Source of the DNA: Pseudomonadota bacterium | Lineage (GTDB): Bacteria > Bdellovibrionota_C > UBA2361 > SZUA-149 > DAOLCO01 | Reading direction: 5' to 3' | Length of the DNA: 64,000 nucleotides | NCBI GenBank assembly: GCA_027487795.1 | Contig: JAIYCX010000036.1 | Span: 1 to 64,000, forward strand | In this document: positions 46,726-55,606 of the stretch, in pieces | Layout of the letters: every line of letters begins with the position of its first letter | How positions within the stretch are numbered: the stretch's first letter is position 1 | Made by a program: the position numbers and the translations under genes | Notes under the pieces: generated by a model | The model's database searches: none | What the model saw: the letters and a program-made list of their open reading frames with translations, nothing else | Told to the model about the DNA's origin: nothing

Positions 46726-47784
46726 ATGATTTCTTCCCTAGGTCGTAACTTTATAACTGGTCTATCTTCCACTTCTCTATTAGATGAAGAAAAGGCTATT
46801 TTAGCTGAACTAAAGCCTTTAGGAATCATTTTTTTTGCTAGAAACTTTATAGCAGAAAATAATGATAAAATAATAGAAAATATCGGAAATTGGGAAAGTG
46901 CCTTCAAAAAATTACTCAATGATATAAACGAAGTAACAGAAGGTAAAACTACTCTTTTATCAATTGATTTTGAAGGTGGTCGTGTAAATCGATTTCCCAC
47001 AAGAAGTAACGCTCCAATATTTCCTTATGCCAGATATTGGGCGGCCGATTCTTATAGGCTTGGTTTTAAAATGGCATCATATTTAGCTAAATTAGGTATC
47101 AATCTTAATTATGCACCAGTTCTTGACCTAGATCTTGAATCAACTAATCCCGTCATTGGTCCAAGGTCATTTTCTTCTAATCCAGAAATTGTCGAATATG
47201 CTGCAAGAGAGTTTATTAGGGGAAGCTTAAATGCAGGAGTATTATCTTGTATAAAACATTTTCCTGGCCATGGTAGAACTACTAACGATTCACATTTTGA
47301 ACTCCCTAAATTAGCTCTAACAAAAACAGAACTGGAACTTGATATTTTACCCTTTAGAAATCTAATCAAAGATCAGAGTGTCTCTTTATTAATGACAGCT
47401 CATGTTATTTATGAAGCATTTGACTCAGCTTATCCTGCGTCTATTTCTAGAAAAATAATAACAGATTTATTAAGAGAAGAATTAAAATTTCAAGGTTTAG
47501 TAATTAGTGATGACTTCGATATGAAGGCACTAAATTTTCTAGATATAGAAGAAAGAGCTGAGTTAATGCTAAAAGCTGGAACGGATGTTATACTTATTGG
47601 TAATGGTATGACCTCCAACTCAGTTGTTCAATCTTATCAAATTGCAAAGTCATTAGAACAAAAAATAGTTAAAGATCATAATTTAAGAAAATCAATTGAA
47701 TCCTCTTGGCAAAGAAATTCTATCTGTGAGCCTATGTTATTATCTAAAATAATAAATAAATGTCCTACTCTAAATTCATTATAA
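46726..47784 (+). CDS. nagZ: Beta-N-acetylglucosaminidase NagZ (GH3)
   Basis: 352 residues (E. coli 341). It removes GlcNAc from anhydro-muropeptides in peptidoglycan recycling. LLSIDFEGGRVNRFPT, SCIKHFPGHGRTTNDSHFELP (the GH3 KHFPGHG and catalytic Asp-His loop) and LVISDDFDMKAL (nucleophile Asp in SDDFDM) are clear. No signal peptide, so it is cytoplasmic as expected. A TATATA at 46709-46714 could be a -10 giving a very short leader; no ribosome site is seen. Confidence 0.95.
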   Translation: MISSLGRNFITGLSSTSLLDEEKAILAELKPLGIIFFARNFIAENNDKIIENIGNWESAFKKLLNDINEVTEGKTTLLSIDFEGGRVNRFPTRSNAPIFPYARYWAADSYRLGFKMASYLAKLGINLNYAPVLDLDLESTNPVIGPRSFSSNPEIVEYAAREFIRGSLNAGVLSCIKHFPGHGRTTNDSHFELPKLALTKTELELDILPFRNLIKDQSVSLLMTAHVIYEAFDSAYPASISRKIITDLLREELKFQGLVISDDFDMKALNFLDIEERAELMLKAGTDVILIGNGMTSNSVVQSYQIAKSLEQKIVKDHNLRKSIESSWQRNSICEPMLLSKIINKCPTLNSL

Positions 47785-47800
47785 GTTTTATTTTATAAAA

Positions 47801-48172
47801 TTAGCCCATTAAAACTCTATCTATACGTCTTGCTAAATCACTTGGTCGAAATGGCTTAGAAATAAAATAATCAACTTGATCAAACGAGATTTCATTTTTA
47901 ACAGTATGCTCTGGGTATCCACTAGAAAGAATTATTTTAATATTTGGAAATTTGGACTTTAACCTACTAATGAATTGTACAGCATCTAAACCATGTATAG
48001 AGTAATCCAAGACCACACATTCAGGAATACTAACTGAGGTATCAATATTTAATTCCTCAAGAGCCATAATTGCACTAGAAAGACCTCTTACGCTAAATCC
48101 TGAACTACTAAGAACTTCGCTTAATGTAGTTAAAACTTGTAAATCATCTTCTATAATTAGGATAGTCGCCAT
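47801..48172 (-). CDS. Stand-alone response regulator receiver (CheY-like)
   Basis: 123 residues, a single receiver domain. Acidic pair Asp9-Asp10 in ILIIEDDLQVL, phospho-acceptor Asp56 in CVVLDYSIHG, Thr/Ser in ILSSGYPEHT and Lys in DYFISKPFRPSD. The start at ATG 48172 is favoured by GGAG six bases upstream; a further in-frame start at 48193 exists. No output domain and no adjacent histidine kinase, so its partner is unknown. It is divergent from mprF across a region with a palindrome. Confidence 0.93.
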   Translation of the reverse strand: MATILIIEDDLQVLTTLSEVLSSSGFSVRGLSSAIMALEELNIDTSVSIPECVVLDYSIHGLDAVQFISRLKSKFPNIKIILSSGYPEHTVKNEISFDQVDYFISKPFRPSDLARRIDRVLMG

Positions 48173-48254
48173 AATAATCTCCAAAATGAGCATTCATTAA
48201 AAATTCTAGCCTTATTTCTAATCTTAACCTAATTTTACCTTTTATTTTATGTTG

Positions 48255-48268
48255 ATATCGTCCGATAT
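48255..48268. promoter_or_regulatory. 6-2-6 palindrome upstream of mprF
   Basis: ATATCG (48255-48260), TC, then CGATAT (48263-48268) is an exact inverted repeat in the divergent region between the receiver gene and mprF, about 65 bases before the mprF ATG. It is a plausible operator. A receiver protein without an output domain cannot itself be assumed to bind it. Confidence 0.35.
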
Positions 48269-48317
48269 GGGGCATTTACAGTTTTTAAGAATACTATGAA
48301 AATATCCAATTAGAGTT

Positions 48318-48323
48318 TATACT
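48318..48323 (+). promoter_or_regulatory. Candidate -10 box of mprF
   Basis: TATACT ends nine bases before the ATG at 48333, so transcription would start two or three bases before it. There is no Shine-Dalgarno sequence, so a near-leaderless mRNA is possible. No good -35 is visible. Confidence 0.35.
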
Positions 48324-48332
48324 GTGTAGACT

Positions 48333-50888
48333 ATGTTATTGAAATTATTAAAACCTAGTATAATTTTAGCTATATTTCTGGGTTCGCTTTTTGCCCTGTA
48401 TTCTGAACTTTCGGAAATCAATCCTAGTGATGTTTATAAAAATTATAAAGATTTTCCAGTATGGATCTTTTTATTATCCGTACTTTGTTCGTTTGCAGGT
48501 TATTTAACATTAGTTTTTTATGATTTAACAAGTTTATCTTACGCAGGTGTTAAACTAGGTTTTTTCAGAACTGCTATTACTTCATTCATTTCATTTGCCT
48601 TGTGCAATGTACTAGGTTTTCCATTATTAACCGGGACGGCAACTAGATATCATTTTTATTCTTCTTGGGGAGTAGAAACAAAGAAAATAGCAAAAGCGAT
48701 TGCATTTAACTCAACTATAATTTGGTTAGGTTTTACAATTCTTGCAGGAATACTATTAACTTTAGGTTATGGTCATATCTTATTTAAAAACTTTGATAGT
48801 ATAAATATTTATATTTCTAATATTTTAGGAGTTTTTTTAATCTCTGTTCCCGCAGTAATTTATATTTGCAGTAAACTATCTTTATCACTTTCGCTACCAT
48901 TTGTTAGTTCAAATAAGTTTAAATTTCCTCAACCAAAATTTATCATACAGGGCACTTTTGTATCTGCACTTGATTGGTTACTGGCTGGAATATCTTGCTA
49001 CATCTTAATTGCCTATTATGCCGATATTTCATTTTTAGAATTTTTAACTATTATTTTATTAGCGCAAGTTTGTGGTTTGCTGAGCCATATACCTGGAGGA
49101 ATTGGTGTATTTGAATTGATAATGATTAAAGGATTATCTGCTTCAATAAACGTAGATGTTCTCTTAGGAGTTTTAATACTTTATAGAATTTCATATAATT
49201 TAATACCATTTGTACTAGCTTTAATTGTATTAACTACCTACGAAGCTAATCGTAGTAAAGAGCAGTTAGATAAAGCAAGAAAAGCAATAAAGACAACTGT
49301 AACCTCTTTTGGAAGTTATTTGCCACCTGTTTTAGCTGGTGCTTGTTTAATCGCTGGAACATTATTAGTTCTTGATGGACAACTACCACCGAGCGACTCA
49401 AATTTTGCTTCCCTTCCTTTATTCTTACTTGAATTTTCTCACTTCGGCGCCAGCGTGTTTGGTACTGTATTAATTCTTTTATCAAGAGGACTTTTAAGAA
49501 GAGTAAATTTAGCTTATTTAACTTCAGTGACGATGTTAGCTGGAGCATTTGTATTAAGTCTTGTTGGCCACTTCCATCCTGAAACCTCTATTTTCTTATT
49601 GATTTTACTGATCATTATAATCCCTTCAAAAAATCTCTTTTATAGAAAAGCAGCACTACTGACAGATCCATTCTCTAGTAGATTTACCTTAGTTATTTCT
49701 ATTATTTTTTGTACAGCATTTTGGATACTTTTATTTTCATATAAGCAAATACCATATGGTCATCAACTATGGTGGGAATTTACTTTTGAAGGAAATGCTT
49801 CAAGATCATTAAGAGCTCTTATAACTACTTTAGTGATATTTAGCGCATGGACTCTACATCGTATATTCGTTCCAGGTAGAGGTAGTATTTCAGATTGTGA
49901 TCAGAATGATTATAGTATCGCCTCTACTCTTTTAAACTCTACATCTGAGACAAGAAGTAATTTACTATATTTAAACGATAAACTTATATTTTTATCTCCT
50001 AGTAATGACTCTCTCCTGCTATATGCAAATAGTGGTAAAACTGCTGTTGTGTTGGGTGATCCTTTCGGTAATCCTGAAACAGCTGTTGAATTAATTTGGG
50101 ATTTTTATGAAAAATGTGAACAGAAAGATTATTTGTGTTGTTTCTATGAAGTCAGTAATCACTATTTAGAAGCTTTTTCCGAGATTGGTCTTAGAGCATA
50201 TAAAATTGGTGAACTTGCTAGAATAGATCTAGTAAACTTTAGCATGGCAGGTAAAAAAAGACTCTCTCTTAGAAACGTTAGGAGTCGAATATCACGAGAA
50301 GGATATACCTATCGGGTAATAGAATCAAAAGATATAAAACAGTATCTTCCTAGGATGAGGGAAATTTCAGACGCTTGGCTAAAGGAAAAAAGTGGAAAAG
50401 AAAAAAAGTTTTCTTTAGGATATTTTGATGAAGAGTATTTATCTCGCTTTAATCATGCAATGGTATTTAAAGGAGATGAATTAATTGCTTTTACAAATTT
50501 ATGGGAGAACGATTCTCTTGAGGAGATTTCTGTTGATTTAATGAGGTATTTGCCTAAGCAGACATCTAATTTAATGGATTTTCTTTTTGTAGAGTTATTT
50601 TTATGGGCTCAAGCTAAAGGTTATAAATCTTTCAATTTTGGGATGGCACCCTTCTCAGGTTTAGAAGATGAGACTAGTTATAAGTGGTGGGCAAAAATCG
50701 GACATTTTATATTTACTCATGGTGAGGTATTGTATAATTTCCAGGGATTACGTGCATACAAAAATAAATTTAATCCAGAATGGGAAAATCGTTACTTAAT
50801 AATTCCTAATGAAATACATTTACCAAGGGTGATAAAAGATTTAGCGAAGCTAGTGTCTGGAGGAATTAGCAGTGCTATCGTCAAATAG
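48333..50888 (+). CDS. mprF: MprF-type phosphatidylglycerol aminoacyltransferase
   Basis: 851 residues, the full two-part architecture. The N-terminal 500 residues hold about 14 membrane helices (lipid flippase part), including CGLLSHIPGGIGVFELIMIKGL. The C-terminal 330 residues are the DUF2156 synthase domain: KTAVVLGDPFGNPETA, FYEVSNHYLEAFSEIGLRAYKIGELARIDL, DLMRYLPKQTSNLMDFLFVELFLWAQAKGYKSFNFGMAPFSGL. It moves lysine or alanine from tRNA to phosphatidylglycerol and flips the product, lowering envelope negative charge and raising resistance to cationic peptides. It overlaps the next gene by 17 bases. Confidence 0.95.
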   Translation: MLLKLLKPSIILAIFLGSLFALYSELSEINPSDVYKNYKDFPVWIFLLSVLCSFAGYLTLVFYDLTSLSYAGVKLGFFRTAITSFISFALCNVLGFPLLTGTATRYHFYSSWGVETKKIAKAIAFNSTIIWLGFTILAGILLTLGYGHILFKNFDSINIYISNILGVFLISVPAVIYICSKLSLSLSLPFVSSNKFKFPQPKFIIQGTFVSALDWLLAGISCYILIAYYADISFLEFLTIILLAQVCGLLSHIPGGIGVFELIMIKGLSASINVDVLLGVLILYRISYNLIPFVLALIVLTTYEANRSKEQLDKARKAIKTTVTSFGSYLPPVLAGACLIAGTLLVLDGQLPPSDSNFASLPLFLLEFSHFGASVFGTVLILLSRGLLRRVNLAYLTSVTMLAGAFVLSLVGHFHPETSIFLLILLIIIIPSKNLFYRKAALLTDPFSSRFTLVISIIFCTAFWILLFSYKQIPYGHQLWWEFTFEGNASRSLRALITTLVIFSAWTLHRIFVPGRGSISDCDQNDYSIASTLLNSTSETRSNLLYLNDKLIFLSPSNDSLLLYANSGKTAVVLGDPFGNPETAVELIWDFYEKCEQKDYLCCFYEVSNHYLEAFSEIGLRAYKIGELARIDLVNFSMAGKKRLSLRNVRSRISREGYTYRVIESKDIKQYLPRMREISDAWLKEKSGKEKKFSLGYFDEEYLSRFNHAMVFKGDELIAFTNLWENDSLEEISVDLMRYLPKQTSNLMDFLFVELFLWAQAKGYKSFNFGMAPFSGLEDETSYKWWAKIGHFIFTHGEVLYNFQGLRAYKNKFNPEWENRYLIIPNEIHLPRVIKDLAKLVSGGISSAIVK

Positions 50889-52311
50889 TAGTCCAGATAG
50901 TTTTTTATATAGAAAACTTCCTACTAGATTAACTATATATATTAAATTATTTATATTATCTGTTTATTTATCTTTATTAGGTGGCGGTGCGTTGGTTTAT
51001 AAACTAGAAGCATCGAACTTAAATCTTGATCGCACAGCTGGGATCGAAATATTTAATGTTCATATTTCTTATTCATTCGTTCTAATACTTTTTTCTGCTT
51101 TTTTATTATTATCTAAGAGATTAAATAGATTTAAAATTTTCTTATACCTAGCTTCTTTAGTAACATTTTTTTTATATCTTTTTCCTGAAATTCCTAATCA
51201 TCGATATCTTATCTTATTTACATTACCTCTTGTTATAAGCACATTATTTAAGAATCGAAGTATTAATAATGTAAAACAGTCGTATATAATTTTAAGTATA
51301 GTTTATTTTTATGCTTTTCTTGCGAAACTGAATTATTCTTACATTAATTCTGATATTTCCTGCGCTGCCATATTTCTTAAAAATATATTAAGTTTAAATT
51401 TATTCACACCTAACAATTCGTTAATAAATATAAAATGGCTTAATTATTTATCGATCTATTCAAGTATTATACTAGAGTTTTTATTTTGTTTTTTTATTTT
51501 ATTAAAAAGAACAAGGAAAGCAGTTATCATTGCAGCAATGATATTTCATTTTTGCTTAGCTGAAGATCTAATTAAGTACTTTATAAATTTTTCAGCTATA
51601 ATGTATTTTTTACTGTTTAGTAGCCTTGGTAAACTGAGCTTAATCAAATTAACTCAAACTTTTAGCAATATTTCTAAGATTGCAAAGTTAGTTATTTTAA
51701 TAATTATAATATGTCCAATACTTTCACATTTGAGTCTTGCCTTTGCGGATCAAAATAACCTTTATAACAGTTTTAAGTTTCTTAGCTTATCAAGACATTT
51801 ACTTTGGGTAAGTTTTTCCTTTGTTATATTTAGTCATGTAATTTTTTCAAAATTAAGCTCTTATGAGAGTGATTCAAAAGTTTCCACAGGTTATATCTTA
51901 CTATTTGTCCTATTAATTGTTAATGGAATATCGCCATATTTAGGCTTGAAAACCAGAACATCTTTTAGCATGTATAGTAATCTTATAATTACTGATGAAA
52001 GTTCAAATCACTTGTTTATCAGCAAAAGCTTGGACATCTTGGGTATTTTAAAAAATAGAGCATATATTTTAGATGTTACTGGTCCTTGCATTAGTCAATT
52101 TATTAAAGGCGCAGAATATCCAATTTTTGAGCTATCTAGGATTATGTATAAGTGTCCAGACGCTGATATAAAATTTGATTACAAAGGTGTCAAATATAGC
52201 TCTGATCAAATTGAAGGTATGACACTTCTATCTGAGTCATCTAATTCTTTTCTTAGATCATTTTTAATATTCTCCCCAACGGATAATAATGCTGAGCAAT
52301 GTATCTGGTAA
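50872..52311 (+). CDS. Multi-pass membrane protein, HTTM-like
   Basis: 479 residues with about nine predicted membrane helices and a C-terminal periplasmic or cytoplasmic part of about 110 residues. AKLNYSYI and YSSIILEFLFCFFILLKRTRKAVIIAAMIFHFCLAED resemble HTTM (vitamin K-dependent carboxylase-like) membrane proteins, but no catalytic signature is clear, so the family call is tentative. GTG 50872 is preceded by GGAGG (50859-50863), eight bases upstream and inside mprF, showing coupled translation with mprF. A function in membrane lipid modification fits the pairing but is inference. Confidence 0.7.
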   Translation: MLSSNSSPDSFLYRKLPTRLTIYIKLFILSVYLSLLGGGALVYKLEASNLNLDRTAGIEIFNVHISYSFVLILFSAFLLLSKRLNRFKIFLYLASLVTFFLYLFPEIPNHRYLILFTLPLVISTLFKNRSINNVKQSYIILSIVYFYAFLAKLNYSYINSDISCAAIFLKNILSLNLFTPNNSLINIKWLNYLSIYSSIILEFLFCFFILLKRTRKAVIIAAMIFHFCLAEDLIKYFINFSAIMYFLLFSSLGKLSLIKLTQTFSNISKIAKLVILIIIICPILSHLSLAFADQNNLYNSFKFLSLSRHLLWVSFSFVIFSHVIFSKLSSYESDSKVSTGYILLFVLLIVNGISPYLGLKTRTSFSMYSNLIITDESSNHLFISKSLDILGILKNRAYILDVTGPCISQFIKGAEYPIFELSRIMYKCPDADIKFDYKGVKYSSDQIEGMTLLSESSNSFLRSFLIFSPTDNNAEQCIW

Positions 52312-52343
52312 TGTTACTTATGTATTGAATTATGATATTTTAA

Positions 52344-52358
52344 TACGAAATTTTCGTA
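52344..52358. promoter_or_regulatory. 7-1-7 palindrome before a small membrane gene
   Basis: TACGAAA (52344-52350) and TTTCGTA (52352-52358) flank a single T. A TATGAT at 52331-52336 lies just upstream and could be a -10. The element could be an operator or a short hairpin ending the mprF transcript. Confidence 0.3.
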
Positions 52359-52383
52359 CTTTAATCTATGTTACTTTCTTTTG

Positions 52384-52593
52384 ATGAAGAGTAATAATAA
52401 GTCTATGGGAGACAATTTTTTTAAAATATTTTTCTTTGCAATGTTTGGCTTGCTAGGCTTAGTAGGAATAATTACTGTTCTACGTTGGGAAAAAGAATCT
52501 AAGGACTATAAAGATCAAAGAATGTTTATAGAATCTAGAGGAGCAGCTGATATTCCTGATAGTTGGAAAGGAAAAATTGGCGGCGGTATTTAA
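52384..52593 (+). CDS. Small single-helix membrane protein
   Basis: 69 residues from ATG 52384; a TTG at 52381 would add one residue. After a polar N-terminus comes one membrane helix (FFKIFFFAMFGLLGLVGIITVL), then a charged tail WEKESKDYKDQRMFIESRGAADIPDSWKGKIGGG. I do not recognise a family. It could be an assembly or regulatory subunit. It follows the mprF pair by about 70 bases and ends ten bases from a convergent methyltransferase gene. Confidence 0.5.
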   Translation: MKSNNKSMGDNFFKIFFFAMFGLLGLVGIITVLRWEKESKDYKDQRMFIESRGAADIPDSWKGKIGGGI

Positions 52594-52603
52594 ATTTTAA
52601 TAT

Positions 52604-53317
52604 TTAATCTTTAGTCCTGACTGTATTCTGTAAACATAAGGAATATGCTGGAGGTACATTCATAACTGATAGTTTTTTCGCGATCCTTTTCTTAGTACCA
52701 CACCAACTTTTTAATAATCTATTTACTTCTCGAATCCTTTTCCCAGTTTTGAAATTAGGAGAAAAAGAGCTCATCTTTGATAAGCCTGCATAATGAAAAA
52801 AAGTAATTATAGCTTCAGGTTTTAGTACGCTATCATAAAAATTTAAAAAGCTTTTAACTAAATCTGGTGAAAAACTTTGAAATGGTAAAGATGAAACTAT
52901 ATAATCAAAACCATCAAGTTTAAGATCTGCTGGAAGATCTAAAACTGAGCCTTCGAAGAAAAAAATATTATTTTTATTTTTGATAAAATCTTTATTAGTT
53001 TCAAGAGATTTTATTAAAGTTTGAATAAATTTATGATTAATCTCACAAATTACTAAAGTATCTTCTGGTCTCATTAAAGAAATTATTCTTCTAGTAAATG
53101 GTCCAGTTCCAGGACCAACTTCAAGTACTCTGCTTGGACCTTGGTTTTTATTTCTCTTACTTATTGGTTCACACATTGAGTAAGTAAGATGCTTAGAACT
53201 TGGCAGCATTGCACCTATTTCTGAATATGATTTTGGAAGTTCTTTAATAAAAGCTAAGTAATCATTAACAGCGACTCGTAGTGGTCTTCTTTTATGCATA
53301 TCCCCTTGGTTCCTCAC
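52604..53317 (-). CDS. PmtA-like SAM methyltransferase
   Basis: 237 residues. N-terminal LPSSKHLTYSM, SAM motif I VLEVGPGTGPFTRRIISLM, second strand VICEINHKFIQTL and motif IV IVSSLPFQSFSPDLVKSFL are those of phospholipid N-methyltransferase-like proteins related to KsgA. NVPPAYSLCLQ near the C-terminus corresponds to NVPPLRVFETV in the paralogue at 40389. GTG 53317 directly follows the upstream stop, matching the other junctions of this cluster; ATG 53299 is an alternative. The cluster context of sugar genes suggests it may methylate a lipid or a sugar-lipid. Confidence 0.75.
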   Translation of the reverse strand: MRNQGDMHKRRPLRVAVNDYLAFIKELPKSYSEIGAMLPSSKHLTYSMCEPISKRNKNQGPSRVLEVGPGTGPFTRRIISLMRPEDTLVICEINHKFIQTLIKSLETNKDFIKNKNNIFFFEGSVLDLPADLKLDGFDYIVSSLPFQSFSPDLVKSFLNFYDSVLKPEAIITFFHYAGLSKMSSFSPNFKTGKRIREVNRLLKSWCGTKKRIAKKLSVMNVPPAYSLCLQNTVRTKD

Positions 53318-54313
53318 TTAAGATGAAGCAACTGTTTTAAAGATACCCTCTCTAAGGAATACTTTAGGCTCATAGTTAATCAAGCTTTTGGATAATGAAA
53401 TATCAGCTAAGCTAGCACGAACATCCCCTACTCTAAAATCTTCTTTTTTTGGCTTTATTTTTTCTGAACCTTCACCGACTATTGATTCAGCGATAATATC
53501 AAATAATTGGTTCAGTGTTGTATTTTCGTTACAGCCTATATTTATATAGTAACTTTGATTTTTTAGATTCTCACTAAGAGCTGCTTTGATATTTGCATAT
53601 ACTACGTTACTTATATAGCAAAAATCTCTACTAGTTTCTCCGTCACCATAGATTGTAGCAGTCTCATTTTTTTTGATAGCACTTACCCATCTAGGTATAA
53701 CTGCTGCATATGGTCCATTTGGATCTTGTCTTGGTCCAAAGACGTTAAAATATCTAAGACCAATTATGCTAATTCCATATGATTTAGAAAATGCATCTGC
53801 GTATATTTCATTAATTCTTTTAGTAGCTGCATAAGGAGAAAGAACATGACCTTCTTCACCTTCTTTTTTAGGTAATTTAGAAGAATCTCCGTATACGGAA
53901 CTTGAAGATGCGTAGACGACCCTTTTAATGTTCTTGTGAGATTTTACAATATCTAAAAGATTCAAAAATCCATTAACATTTGAATTATGTGAATTAACTG
54001 GAATTTCAACTGACCTTGGTACTGAACCTAGGGCAGCTTGATGAATTACATATGAGCATTTAGATACTAGCGAAGTGATTGCTTCACGGTTATTGATATC
54101 TGTTTCAAAAAACTTAAATTTATCTTTACTAATATTATTAAGTAAATCTATGTTTTGTTGTTTGCCTGTCGAAAAATTATCTACTCCGTAAACTGTTTGT
54201 CCGCAGTTTAATAGTGTCTCAGCAATATGAGAACCTATAAAACCAGCCACTCCAGTTACTAACCATATCTCAGAGGTAGTTTCTAAGAGTTGTTTTTCAA
54301 GATCGGCATCCAT
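53318..54313 (-). CDS. UDP-sugar 4-epimerase-like SDR
   Basis: 331 residues. WLVTGVAGFIGSHIAETLLNCG is the NAD motif, YASSSSVYGDSSKLPKKE and SPYAATKRINEIY carry the catalytic Ser, Tyr and Lys, and LRYFNVFGPRQDPNGPYAAVIPRWV is a substrate segment typical of WbpP/TviC-type UDP-N-acetylglucosamine 4-epimerases. Paired with a UDP-HexNAc dehydrogenase-like gene, it would make UDP-GalNAc-uronic acid, as in Vi-antigen synthesis. The start codon directly abuts the previous stop. Confidence 0.9.
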   Translation of the reverse strand: MDADLEKQLLETTSEIWLVTGVAGFIGSHIAETLLNCGQTVYGVDNFSTGKQQNIDLLNNISKDKFKFFETDINNREAITSLVSKCSYVIHQAALGSVPRSVEIPVNSHNSNVNGFLNLLDIVKSHKNIKRVVYASSSSVYGDSSKLPKKEGEEGHVLSPYAATKRINEIYADAFSKSYGISIIGLRYFNVFGPRQDPNGPYAAVIPRWVSAIKKNETATIYGDGETSRDFCYISNVVYANIKAALSENLKNQSYYINIGCNENTTLNQLFDIIAESIVGEGSEKIKPKKEDFRVGDVRASLADISLSKSLINYEPKVFLREGIFKTVASS

Positions 54314-55606
54314 TTATAAACACCAGTAAGTGGTATTCTTTGGTAAGGAAGATGGAACAACTATACCTTTTACATCTACAAGAACAGAGTCTTTTTTCAT
54401 AATCTTTGTGACTTCATTTTTAAGATAATTTTTATAGCTAGAATGAGATACAGCAACTATCAATCCATCTAAGTTTGTTAGCTCTTCAATAGGACTAATA
54501 TTTAGATTAAATTCATGCAGTACTTCTTTAGGATCTGCATATTGATCAGTTACTATTATATCTACTCCATATTCTTTAAGTTCATTTATAATATCAGGAA
54601 CTCTAGAATTTCTAATATCAGATACATTCTCTTTGAAGGTAAGTCCAAGAATGCCAACTTTAGCGCCTTTTATTTGAGTACCATTTTTGATTAATAATTT
54701 AATCATTTTTTGTGCAATAAAAACTCCCATTCCATCGTTTATTCTACGACCTGCTAGAATTACTTGTGGGATTATTCCTAATTGTTCTGCCTTTGTTGTT
54801 AAGTAATAAGGATCAACTCCAATACAATGACCTCCTACTAAACCAGGACTAAATTTAAGAAAATTCCATTTAGTACCTGCGGCTTCTAGAACTTCATTGG
54901 TGGAAATATTTAACTTATCAAAAATAAGTGCTAACTCATTCATTAAAGAAATATTGAGGTCTCTTTGAGTATTTTCGATAACTTTTGCTGCCTCCGCTAC
55001 CTTGATGCAAGAAGCTTTGTATACTCCCGCAGTGATAATAGCCGAATAAACTTTTGAAATAAGTTCTAATGATTTTTCCGTGTCCCCAGATACTACCTTT
55101 ATTATTCTCTCTAGAGTATGTTCTTTATCACCTGGGTTAATTCTTTCTGGTGAATAGCCTAGCGAAAAATCTAATTTTTGTTTCAATCCTGAGATTGATT
55201 CTATAATTGGTCCACAGAATTCTTCAGTTACACCAGGATAGACTGTTGATTCATAAACAACAGTAGCACCGACAGAAATATTTCTAGCAACAATTTCAGA
55301 AGCTAATTTAAGTGGAGTTAAATCTGGTCTTTTATCTTCATCTATAGGAGTTGGAACTGCAACTATGAAAAAGTTGCAGCCTTTAAGATCTTTTTCGTTA
55401 GTCGTATACCTAATTTTGCTTTCTATTAACTCTGAGCTTTCAAGATCTTTATTCTTATCAATATTATTATTTAGACTATTTATTCTATCTAAAGAAAGAT
55501 CAAAACCAACGCTATCTTTAAATTTTTTACCAATTGCTACAGCAACAGGTAGTCCAACATAGCCAAGACCAATTATTCCAACTTTTATAGTACTTAAGTA
55601 CTCCAT
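54314..55606 (-). CDS. UDP-N-acetyl-hexosamine 6-dehydrogenase-like (TviB/WbpO/WbpA type)
   Basis: 430 residues. Rossmann start IIGLGYVGLPVAVAIGKKF, EAAKVIENTQRDLNISLMNELALIFD, catalytic Cys in GLVGGHCIGVDPYYL, and C-terminal KVGILGLTFKENVSDIRNSRVPDII. GHCIGVDPYYL is the form used by the UDP-HexNAc branch, unlike the GPCLFKD of the paralogue at 34575. It oxidises the sugar to its uronic acid with NAD. It sits between an epimerase and an aminotransferase without any spacer. Confidence 0.93.
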   Translation of the reverse strand: MEYLSTIKVGIIGLGYVGLPVAVAIGKKFKDSVGFDLSLDRINSLNNNIDKNKDLESSELIESKIRYTTNEKDLKGCNFFIVAVPTPIDEDKRPDLTPLKLASEIVARNISVGATVVYESTVYPGVTEEFCGPIIESISGLKQKLDFSLGYSPERINPGDKEHTLERIIKVVSGDTEKSLELISKVYSAIITAGVYKASCIKVAEAAKVIENTQRDLNISLMNELALIFDKLNISTNEVLEAAGTKWNFLKFSPGLVGGHCIGVDPYYLTTKAEQLGIIPQVILAGRRINDGMGVFIAQKMIKLLIKNGTQIKGAKVGILGLTFKENVSDIRNSRVPDIINELKEYGVDIIVTDQYADPKEVLHEFNLNISPIEELTNLDGLIVAVSHSSYKNYLKNEVTKIMKKDSVLVDVKGIVVPSSLPKNTTYWCL

